Shown: positions 7,254 through 12,924 of the stretch, one piece after another
Numbering within the stretch: position 1 is the first letter of the stretch
Layout of the letters: each line of letters begins with the position of its first letter
Origin: an uncultured Bacilli bacterium
Lineage (GTDB): Bacteria > Bacillota_I > Bacilli_A > RF39 > UBA660
Length of the DNA stretch: 12,924 nucleotides
Reading direction: 5' to 3'
NCBI GenBank assembly: GCA_944327405.1
Contig: CALVHK010000023.1
Span: forward strand, 1-12,924
The notes under the pieces: generated by a model
Seen by the model: the letters and a program-made list of their open reading frames with translations, nothing else
What the model was told of the DNA's origin: nothing
Databases searched by the model: none
Position numbers and translations under genes: made by a program

Positions 7254-8732
7254 TTGGAAAAAAAAGAATTACTTGAATCAATAGCCAAAAGAGGAAATGG
7301 GAGTATTTATCTAGGTGTTGTGGGAGCGGTTCGAACTGGTAAATCTACTTTTATTAAAAGATTTATTGAAAATTTGGTTGTTCCAAATATCCATGATGAA
7401 TATGAAAAAAAACATTGTTTGGATGAAATCCCCCAAAGTGCAGGGGGAAAAACCATTATGACGACGGAGCCGAAATTCGTTCCATCAAATGGTGCGGAAA
7501 TCCAGGTGGATGAATTTACCACCAATATTAAACTCGTAGATTGTGTGGGATTTGTCATACCAGGAGCGGCAGGATACGAAGATGAATCAGGGAACCCTAG
7601 AATGGTTAAAACTCCTTGGTTTCCCGACTCTATTCCTTTTGTAGAAGCGGCAGAGATTGGTACCGAAAAAGTCATTCGAGATCATGCGACTATTGGTATT
7701 GTTGTTACAACTGACGGGTCTTTTGGAGAGATTCCAAGAATGAATTATGTGGAAGCAGAAGCAAGAGTTGTTAATGAATTAAAGGAAATTGGGAAACCTT
7801 TTATTGTTATTCTAAACAGTATTCATCCAACAAATACAGAAACCGTAAGAATTGCCAAGGAAATGGAATCGGCTTATGATGTACCGGTATTACCTATTAG
7901 TGCTGAGAAAATGAATGAAGTAGAAATTATGGAAATTCTTAAAAAAGCATTATATGAATTCCCAGTCTTAGACATTAAAGTAAATATTCCGGAATGGATT
8001 GATGCTTTACCTAAAAATCATGAAATAAAACAACATTTCCTAGAAAAAATTAGAGAAAGTGTGATTAGTGTAGAGAAAATAAAAGATATTGATTTTATTT
8101 TAGGGCACTTTGAAGATAGCGAATACATTTCTAAATCTTATATTAGTGAGCTTGATGCGGCAACAGGTACGGTTACCATTAATTTAGAAGTTAGAGAAGA
8201 ACTTTATAATGAGGTTTTATCGAGCATTATGGGAGATGCGGCGACAACAAAAGCTGGACTTATTCGGATATTTGCAGGTTATAAAGAAACGAAAGAAGAA
8301 ATGGATTCCATTAAGGAGGCCTTAAAAGTTGCTCGTAGTTCTGGTTATGGTATTGTTTATCCAACAATTAAAGATATGAAGTTAGAAACTCCGGAGATTG
8401 TAAAACAAGGAGCTAGGTATGGAGTTAAGTTAAAAGCTACGGCCTCTTCTATCCACTTGATGAAGGTTGAGGTACAATCAACATTCGAACCAATTATTGG
8501 AAGTGAAGCACAAAGTAAAGAACTTATTAATTACCTCATGAAAGATTATGAGAAAGACCCTAATTCGATTTGGCAAAGCGAAATATTTGGTCGAAGCTTA
8601 GAGGCAATCGTTCAAGAAGGAATACAGGCAAAACTGTCTATGATGCCGGATGCTACTAGATATAAACTTAGCCAGACCGTTACTAAAATTGTTAATAAAG
8701 GCGCTAATAACTTAATTGCTATTGTCTTATAA
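7254..8732 (+). CDS. spoIVA: stage IV sporulation protein A (SpoIVA), spore coat basement ATPase
   Basis: SpoIVA polymerises by ATP hydrolysis into the base layer of the coat on the forespore surface, anchored by SpoVM. Using the TTG at 7254, the product has 492 residues, the length I recall for the B. subtilis protein, and its start MEKKELLESIAKR aligns with the B. subtilis MEKVDIFKDIAER. Walker A GAVRTGKST then places the catalytic Lys at 30 and the two Thr of IMTTEP at 70 and 71, the same numbers as in B. subtilis. Walker B LVDCVG (94-99), the GYEDE loop, the ALYEFPVL segment and the C-terminal GRSLEAIVQEGIQAKLSMMP and LIAIVL are all conserved. GGTGA lies 4 nt before the TTG. An in-frame ATG at 7236 (498 aa) has no convincing site. 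The gene is intact and monocistronic. Confidence 0.96.
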   Translation: MEKKELLESIAKRGNGSIYLGVVGAVRTGKSTFIKRFIENLVVPNIHDEYEKKHCLDEIPQSAGGKTIMTTEPKFVPSNGAEIQVDEFTTNIKLVDCVGFVIPGAAGYEDESGNPRMVKTPWFPDSIPFVEAAEIGTEKVIRDHATIGIVVTTDGSFGEIPRMNYVEAEARVVNELKEIGKPFIVILNSIHPTNTETVRIAKEMESAYDVPVLPISAEKMNEVEIMEILKKALYEFPVLDIKVNIPEWIDALPKNHEIKQHFLEKIRESVISVEKIKDIDFILGHFEDSEYISKSYISELDAATGTVTINLEVREELYNEVLSSIMGDAATTKAGLIRIFAGYKETKEEMDSIKEALKVARSSGYGIVYPTIKDMKLETPEIVKQGARYGVKLKATASSIHLMKVEVQSTFEPIIGSEAQSKELINYLMKDYEKDPNSIWQSEIFGRSLEAIVQEGIQAKLSMMPDATRYKLSQTVTKIVNKGANNLIAIVL

Positions 8733-8763
8733 AAAACTTCAGAAATTTAATCTGAAGTTTTTT
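8731..8763. terminator. bidirectional terminator between spoIVA and the C1 peptidase gene
   Basis: A perfect 13 bp stem pairs 8731-8743 with 8751-8763 around a 7 nt loop (AATTTAA). The arms begin or end in six A/T, so each strand has a U-tract after a CTTCAGA/TCTGAAG core. Most of each gene's stop codon lies in the stem. Confidence 0.9.
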
Positions 8764-10450
8764 AGATTTTAAATATTTTGTTTTTCTTTCTGAAATAGAT
8801 TATGGTACCAATTAATAGCAATGCCACAATAATGGAAATTCCACTTATTGCCCCAGTTTGAGGATTTTCTACATCTACTCCAGTATCCGCCATAGATACC
8901 GTATCCCCAAGAACAACTCCTTCAATATCATCATTCGGATTAATTAATTCAACACTGGTATCATTATTAATTTCTCCTGTATCATCAACAGTAGTTGGTA
9001 CATCAGTATCATCTATACTTGTATAAACACGGATGGATGCTTGAGCGTGTAATTTACTTCCTAAATCAATCCAAGTCTCACCATTTGTTGATAAGTAAGA
9101 TACACCATCTGTGACTTCAAAATTTCGGTATGGACTAGTGAGAGAGGATCCTTTCATGGCAATTGGAATTACATCGTCAGTCTCATCATCAGTAACGTAC
9201 TTTACAATAATTGAAAACTCATCTGTTACGTAAATATCATCTTTCGGAGTTATACTCATATATCCGGCATGAGAAGTAGTACCACTTGCTATTTCTACAT
9301 TATTTGTTAGAGAAGCATTGCTCGCATAATAAACCGTATAGTCTATTCCTTCCTTGCTTGTAGCAAATGTTACTTTATCAATTTTTTCTGCACTACTATT
9401 AAGTTTGGTGAAAGTATTTGCTAAATAGTTTGTATTTGATTTGCTTGTTAATGTTACATTGGTTCCTAAATCATCATAGTAATAAACTTCATCAGATACA
9501 TTTAAATCCGTGTTATAGAAACCTACTACATTTGTACATATATTTATATCATCGTAAGATACATAATAATAACCATTATCGCCTACACTGGTGCCATAAG
9601 AATTTTTAACAATCCATGCTCCCCTTCTTGTGGCATTATTAGTAAAACTAGTCACTTCTACTGAGTCATCCCAACCTACTATAGCAACCGCATGATTGGA
9701 AATATTTGATCCATTATAATAGTAGTAAGCACCATTTGTATATCCATCATCTAATTTAAAGTAGATTGAGGAGGCCAAAGCACCATGATTGACTAAGTAT
9801 TGTTTAATCGTATTAATGCTATTTTCACTACATGCTCCTTGAGAGTTGTTTAAATAGAATATATCATCTACATCGATACTTGTCTTGAGGCTAGTCACTG
9901 TGCTTTCATTTATGCTTGTTCTACTATTTATAACATCGACTAAAGTTTGGAAAGGCATTTCGCTTTCTCTAACTGGTCCCCAATAATTTAGGACGTAAGC
10001 TGATGTATACTCTAGTTTTCCACCACTATTTAAAGAACGGTTGAAAGTGATGTAATGTGGGTTATATAAAGAATCTTGGGTCATGAATTCTAGGTGAGCA
10101 ACACTTAAATAATCTGTATTAATGTTATTCATTAAAAGATTAGATTCAATCGATGCAAGAGTTGCAAAAGCCCAACAATCATCAGTAATTCCTTGATTAT
10201 TTACTCCTAAAACATATTTATCTTGCAGGGTAAAGCGTTCCATGGAATAACTATTACTGCTTCCTACTAAACCACTTTCCTCTTGCTTACACATCGTTGG
10301 CATTGGTGTCGAAGCTCTTTCCTCGGCACTTAAATTTAACCAAGCAATGTATTCATCTGAATATTCACATAATTCTAGAGTAATATCCGCGGCTTGGGTG
10401 GTAGATATTCCGATAAATAGCGCAATCATGAAGGTTATTATTTTTTTCAT
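8762..10450 (-). CDS. secreted papain-like (C1) cysteine peptidase with NPQTG cell-wall sorting tail
   Basis: A 562-residue exported protease. A signal peptide (1-20, ending TTQA) is followed by a short region with EYIAWLNLSAEER, then a papain-fold domain (about 72-312). Catalytic residues are visible: Q86 (oxyanion) and C92 in NQGITDDCWAFA, H253 in NHAVAIVGW, and N283 in WIVKNSYG. The usual Cys before the active site (NQGxCGSCW) is missing and replaced by TD, so that disulphide is lost. A beta-rich domain (about 320-478) resembles the lectin-like domain found after bacterial C1 peptidases. A Thr/Asp-rich linker leads to NPQTG (529-533), a hydrophobic helix (536-553) and a basic tail, a typical sortase sorting signal. 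ATG 10450 was chosen because AGGAAG lies 8 nt upstream; a GTG at 10459 overlaps that site. The substrate is unknown. Confidence 0.92.
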   Translation of the reverse strand: MKKIITFMIALFIGISTTQAADITLELCEYSDEYIAWLNLSAEERASTPMPTMCKQEESGLVGSSNSYSMERFTLQDKYVLGVNNQGITDDCWAFATLASIESNLLMNNINTDYLSVAHLEFMTQDSLYNPHYITFNRSLNSGGKLEYTSAYVLNYWGPVRESEMPFQTLVDVINSRTSINESTVTSLKTSIDVDDIFYLNNSQGACSENSINTIKQYLVNHGALASSIYFKLDDGYTNGAYYYYNGSNISNHAVAIVGWDDSVEVTSFTNNATRRGAWIVKNSYGTSVGDNGYYYVSYDDINICTNVVGFYNTDLNVSDEVYYYDDLGTNVTLTSKSNTNYLANTFTKLNSSAEKIDKVTFATSKEGIDYTVYYASNASLTNNVEIASGTTSHAGYMSITPKDDIYVTDEFSIIVKYVTDDETDDVIPIAMKGSSLTSPYRNFEVTDGVSYLSTNGETWIDLGSKLHAQASIRVYTSIDDTDVPTTVDDTGEINNDTSVELINPNDDIEGVVLGDTVSMADTGVDVENPQTGAISGISIIVALLLIGTIIYFRKKNKIFKI

Positions 10451-10481
10451 ATATGACACTTCCTATTCTTTGATATCATTA

Positions 10482-10511
10482 TACCATCTCCCGCTTTTAT
10501 TTGACATAGCG
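10482..10511 (-). promoter_or_regulatory. extended -10 promoter for the C1 peptidase gene
   Basis: On the minus strand, TGGTATAAT gives a perfect -10 with an extended TGn element. The best -35 is ATGTCA (four of six) at 18 bp spacing. The transcript would start about 25-30 nt upstream of the ATG, with the AGGAAG site in between. Confidence 0.6.
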
Positions 10512-10535
10512 TTTACTCAACTTTACAGTAGTTAT

Positions 10536-10567
10536 ACAAAAAAAGATGATGCACATGGCAACATCTT
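10536..10567 (-). terminator. terminator of the DUF1653-thrS unit
   Basis: On the minus strand, AAGATG (10567-10562) pairs with CATCTT (10548-10543). An inner TGC/GCA extends the stem past one T-T mismatch around a CATGT loop, and a T-tract follows. The stem begins inside the thrS stop codon. Confidence 0.75.
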
Positions 10568-12323
10568 AATATTTTCTGGTTTTAATTTCTTCCTTTATCA
10601 TTGCTATAAATTCATCAATACCGACGGTCGTTGTTTCATCACTTCCACATTTGCGGTAACTAACTGTATTATTTTCGACTTCTTTGGCACCAATGATGAC
10701 TGCATAGTTTTTCTTCTTCATTACACTTTCCCGCATTTTGTATCCCAGTTTTTCATCCCGGTCATCTAATTCGACACGAATATTTTCTTTCTTTAGAAGA
10801 TTTACTAAATTTTTTGCATACTCTAGGTGATATTCATTATTAACAGGTATGACATTAACCCCTACGGGTGCAAGCCATAATGGGAATAAGCCTTTTCTTT
10901 CTTCTAAGTAATAAGCGATGAAGCGATCTAGGCTTCCAAATATTGCTCGGTGTAAAACTACTGGTGTTTTTTTCGAACCATCTTTATCTACATATGTTAA
11001 ATCAAACTTCATTGGTAAGCAGAAATCTAGTTGACAAGTAGATAGTGTATATTCATTACCAACGGCTGGACGAACTTGAACGTCTAGTTTTGGTCCGTAG
11101 AAGGCTGCTTCACCAATTTTCTCTGTATAATCGATGCCGATGTGATCTAATACTTTTCTTAGAGTATCTTCAGCATGATTCCACATATCATCATCGGGAT
11201 AATATTTTACTTTATCTTCTGGGTCTCTTAGAGATAATTCAAAACGATAGTCTTTAATTCCTAACTCTTTATAAACTTCTAGTATTAAGTTTACAACGAG
11301 TGAGAACTCTGATTCAATTTGCTCTGGTGTTACAAATAAGTGAGCATCATTTTGGCAGAATGTCCGAACTCGTTCAATTCCTTTTAAAGCTCCACTTGCT
11401 TCATAACGACAATCTCTTGCAATTTCACCAATACGAATAGGTAAGTCACGGTAAGAGTGGATAGAATTGGCATAAATCATCATGTGATGAGGACAGTTCA
11501 TCGGACGTAAAACAAACTCTTCGCCTTCTACTTCCATTTTAGGAAACATACTTTCTTGATAGTGTTCCCAATGTCCGCTCGTTTTATATAATTCCACATT
11601 GCCAAGAGGTGGAGTTAAAACATGTTTGTAGCCTAACTCACGTTCTTTTCCTTTGATGTAATTTTCTAGTTCTTCCCAAATAATATAACCATTCGGTAGA
11701 TACATAGGTAGTCCCTTACCTACTAAATCAGAAGTCATAAAGATATTTAAATCTTTGCCTAACTTTCTATGATCTCGTTCTTTTGCTTCTTCTAAAGCTT
11801 TTAAGTGACTTTCTAATTCTTCCGGTGTATCAAAACAAATACCATAAATCCGTTGTAATACTTTGTTGTTCTTATCCCCTTTCCAGTAAGCTCCACTTAC
11901 CTTGAGTAGTTTAAAGTTTTTGCATTCTTTTACTGATTCCACATGAGGTCCTCGGCATAGATCGGTAAAATCTCCTTGGGTATAGCAAGTAATTGGCGCG
12001 CTTTCATCCATTTTTTCAATCAAATCGATTTTGTAAGGATCATCCTTAAACTTTTCTAATGCTTCTTCTTTCGTTAATTCGTGTCTCACAATTCTTTTGC
12101 CATCTTTGGCAATTTTCTTCATTTCCCGCTCGATTGCTGGTAAGTCCTCTTCGGTTAGAGTAACATCACCTAGGTCGATATCATAATAGAATCCTTCTTC
12201 AATCACTGGTCCTACCCAAAATTTTGCTTCAGGGTATAAATGACTTATCGCTTGGGCTAAGAGATGGGCACAACTGTGGTTTAATACACTTAATCTTTCA
12301 TCTTCTTTAATATTTATCATCAT
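10566..12323 (-). CDS. thrS: threonyl-tRNA synthetase lacking the TGS domain
   Basis: ThrRS charges tRNA-Thr. The 585-residue protein begins directly in the editing domain: HSCAH (16-20) and DLCRGPH with C123 and H127 are the editing-site motifs that clear Ser-tRNA-Thr. The class II core follows: motif 2 around 299-322, and zinc ligands C277 (MNCPH), H328 (NDAHLF) and H458, which also opens motif 3 (HRAIFGSLDRF). The anticodon-binding domain is about 482-585. The N-terminal TGS domain of about 60 residues present in most bacterial ThrRS is absent, matching the shortfall from the ~643 residues of B. subtilis ThrS. The start overlaps the DUF1653 stop as ATGA, with AAGGAGG just upstream inside that gene; the next codon is a second ATG at 12320 with better spacing. 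Regulation is by the Thr T-box at 12568-12763. Confidence 0.97.
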   Translation of the reverse strand: MMINIKEDERLSVLNHSCAHLLAQAISHLYPEAKFWVGPVIEEGFYYDIDLGDVTLTEEDLPAIEREMKKIAKDGKRIVRHELTKEEALEKFKDDPYKIDLIEKMDESAPITCYTQGDFTDLCRGPHVESVKECKNFKLLKVSGAYWKGDKNNKVLQRIYGICFDTPEELESHLKALEEAKERDHRKLGKDLNIFMTSDLVGKGLPMYLPNGYIIWEELENYIKGKERELGYKHVLTPPLGNVELYKTSGHWEHYQESMFPKMEVEGEEFVLRPMNCPHHMMIYANSIHSYRDLPIRIGEIARDCRYEASGALKGIERVRTFCQNDAHLFVTPEQIESEFSLVVNLILEVYKELGIKDYRFELSLRDPEDKVKYYPDDDMWNHAEDTLRKVLDHIGIDYTEKIGEAAFYGPKLDVQVRPAVGNEYTLSTCQLDFCLPMKFDLTYVDKDGSKKTPVVLHRAIFGSLDRFIAYYLEERKGLFPLWLAPVGVNVIPVNNEYHLEYAKNLVNLLKKENIRVELDDRDEKLGYKMRESVMKKKNYAVIIGAKEVENNTVSYRKCGSDETTTVGIDEFIAMIKEEIKTRKY

Positions 12324-12550
12324 TCTTCCTCCTTCAATTTTTCAAAACGATATTTCTGATGAGTAACATTATCTGGTCTTTGACTCACATCTTCTTTATC
12401 TAAAAACATTGATAATGGTCTTACCCAATACTCGTCATTATGGGTATAGACGACCATATCTTCTAGTGTTTCGGAATGTTTAGCAATACATACAACTTCC
12501 ATAATGCCACCTTTAAAATGTCTAAATTTATCTTTCGGTTTAATTTCCAT
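12320..12550 (-). CDS. DUF1653 family small protein
   Basis: A 76-residue protein with the full DUF1653 pattern: FRHFKGG (9-15), AKHSETLEDMVVY (23-35), WVRPLSMF (42-49) and a terminal RFEKL (68-72). The family is widespread and its function is unknown to me. The ATG at 12550 is preceded by AAAGGA at 7 nt. It is the first gene after the Thr T-box and overlaps thrS by 4 nt, with the thrS ribosome binding site in its last codons. Its expression should therefore follow Thr-tRNA charging and its translation may drive that of thrS. C21 is its only Cys. Confidence 0.9.
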   Translation of the reverse strand: MEIKPKDKFRHFKGGIMEVVCIAKHSETLEDMVVYTHNDEYWVRPLSMFLDKEDVSQRPDNVTHQKYRFEKLKEEE

Positions 12551-12553
12551 AAC

Positions 12554-12581
12554 ATCATCCTTTCATTAAAAAAAGGATGAT
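12554..12581 (-). promoter_or_regulatory. possible ribosome-binding-site-masking hairpin downstream of the T-box
   Basis: The DUF1653 ribosome binding region (minus strand 12563-12554, AAAGGATGAT) is perfectly complementary over 10 bases to the 3' arm of the T-box terminator (12581-12572, ATCATCCTTT), with an 8 nt loop. This arm is free when the antiterminator forms. Only three of the ten pairs are G-C, so stability is moderate. A regulatory role is inferred. Confidence 0.4.
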
Positions 12582-12763
12582 ACCAAGGAGTCTTAGATAA
12601 GACGGTACCATCCTTTTATTTCACTTATTTTTGATAACGGTAATTACCGGGGATGATTGGTCCCTCTAGAAAGTAGTAATTTATAAAATTGTTTACTGAT
12701 TTGCAGCGAACATCAGCTCTCTATAAAACACTTTTTATAAATCATGTCTTTCATCACTCGATT
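12568..12763 (-). promoter_or_regulatory. threonine-specific T-box leader with terminator/antiterminator
   Basis: Uncharged tRNA-Thr should bind this leader and allow read-through into DUF1653-thrS. Stem I pairs GAAAG (about 12749-12745) with CTTTC and GATTTATAAAA with TTTTATAAATT. Its specifier loop reads ACUA, an ACU Thr codon at 12677-12675; the next triplet is also ACU. The apical part shows AGAGAG, a CTGAT/ATCAG stem and a GCUG loop. A CGGTAATTACCG stem lies before the T-box. The T-box AAGGATGGTACCG spans about 12615-12603. The antiterminator is nearly ideal: AAGGA, bulge TGGTACC (UGGU pairs the tRNA ACCA end), GTCTTA/TAAGAC, TCCTT (12615-12585). The competing terminator pairs 12617-12604 with 12584-12571 and ends in seven T. 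Confidence 0.93.
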
Positions 12764-12769
12764 TAGTTA

Positions 12770-12798
12770 AGTATATCACACAATATAGTGGTTTTCAA
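12770..12798 (-). promoter_or_regulatory. sigma-A promoter of the T-box-DUF1653-thrS unit
   Basis: On the minus strand, -35 TTGAAA (12798-12793), an exact 17 bp spacer and -10 TATACT (12775-12770) with an extended TGA before it make a strong promoter. The predicted start near 12763 falls just ahead of T-box stem I. Control is then mainly by attenuation in the leader. Confidence 0.85.
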
Positions 12799-12924
12799 GT
12801 TTAGATTAAAACATTTTCGCCATTTTCACAATGTTTATAAAAATCTTTTCCGAAGTTTGACAGTTGATCTTTTTATGAAATGTAACTTTGCCTAGATAGT
12901 ACCTAGGTTTTATTTTGTCAAGTT
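12799..12924. other. non-coding stretch at the right edge
   Basis: Together with the leader, bases 12551-12924 hold no gene. The 126 bases upstream of the thrS promoter show no convincing ORF or terminator. Two weak signals are present: an inverted repeat CCTAG-N7-CTAGG (12891-12907), and a minus-strand TTGACA (12921-12916) with a poor TATCTA 17 bp downstream that overlaps the repeat. The gene beyond the edge is not visible. Confidence 0.5.

Noticed and set aside
7307..7675. 122-codon open frame on the minus strand within spoIVA
   Set aside because: It is antisense to a highly conserved part of SpoIVA, and the predicted product shows no domain.
9418..9609. 63-codon + strand frame rich in His and Leu within the C1 peptidase gene
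   Set aside because: Its skewed composition comes from reading the reverse of Asn/Tyr/Asp-rich coding DNA; no other support.
10347..10769. 140-codon open frame on the + strand spanning the C1 peptidase start, the intergenic region and the thrS end
   Set aside because: It runs antisense through two well-supported genes, has no family resemblance or ribosome binding site, and crosses their promoter and terminator.
12320..12763. Possibility that the missing ThrRS TGS domain is encoded upstream after a frameshift
   Set aside because: The DNA upstream of thrS encodes an intact DUF1653 protein and then the T-box leader. No TGS-like sequence is left in any frame, so the truncation is genuine.
12857..12885. 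TTGACA on the + strand considered as a rightward promoter
   Set aside because: No acceptable -10 occurs at 16-18 bp; the best is TGTAAC at 18 bp.
12891..12907. Inverted repeat considered as a terminator for a gene beyond the right edge
   Set aside because: The stem is only 5 bp and no T-tract follows on either strand.
1..12924. CRISPR arrays, insertion sequences, tRNA genes, phage or defence modules
   Set aside because: No repeat-spacer pattern, transposase, terminal repeats, tRNA cloverleaf or defence-type domain set was seen on either strand.

Overview
The window is about 12.9 kb of AT-rich, gene-dense DNA from a low-GC Gram-positive bacterium in the Bacilli/Erysipelotrichia/RF39 sphere. 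That placement is inferred from codon use and gene content. UGA is a stop codon here (the walJ-like gene and the DUF1653 gene both end in TGA), so the genetic code is the standard bacterial one, not the mycoplasma code. A full-length spoIVA implies an endospore former. A Thr-specific T-box leader and a sortase-type NPQTG tail also point to Firmicutes.

Layout from left to right. (1) A LemA-family membrane protein on the + strand (23-565) converges on a seven-gene minus-strand operon. (2) That operon starts at an extended -10 promoter near 6550 and runs rplI, dnaB, a secreted M23/LysM/G5 murein endopeptidase, a WalJ/YycJ-like metallo-hydrolase, rlmH, an unrecognised 251-residue protein and ung. 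Gaps range from 12 bp to an 8 bp overlap. It ends in a bidirectional hairpin terminator at 544-575. (3) A membrane-anchored extracytoplasmic thioredoxin-like protein (minus) is divergent from spoIVA (plus). The 110-120 bp between them carries a housekeeping-type promoter leftward and a sigma-E-like candidate rightward. (4) spoIVA converges on a secreted, probably sortase-anchored papain-like (C1) peptidase with a shared 13 bp-stem terminator. (5) At the right, a minus-strand unit has a strong promoter, a Thr T-box leader, a small DUF1653 gene and a thrS lacking the TGS domain.

Functionally the window mixes information processing (L9, replicative helicase, RlmH, Ung, ThrRS), cell envelope work (M23 endopeptidase, LemA, thioredoxin, C1 peptidase) and sporulation (SpoIVA). 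The rplI-dnaB-...-walJ-rlmH order recalls the B. subtilis rplI/dnaC/walRKHIJ/htrC/rlmH region in condensed form. The WalRKHI genes are absent, and a cell-wall endopeptidase gene stands in their place.

No mobile element, CRISPR array, rRNA or tRNA gene was seen. No new defence system or comparable large system is evident. The most interesting signals are the T-box/DUF1653/TGS-less thrS unit, including a possible second RNA switch over the first ribosome binding site; the condensed wal-like operon; and the orphan protein at 1243-1998.
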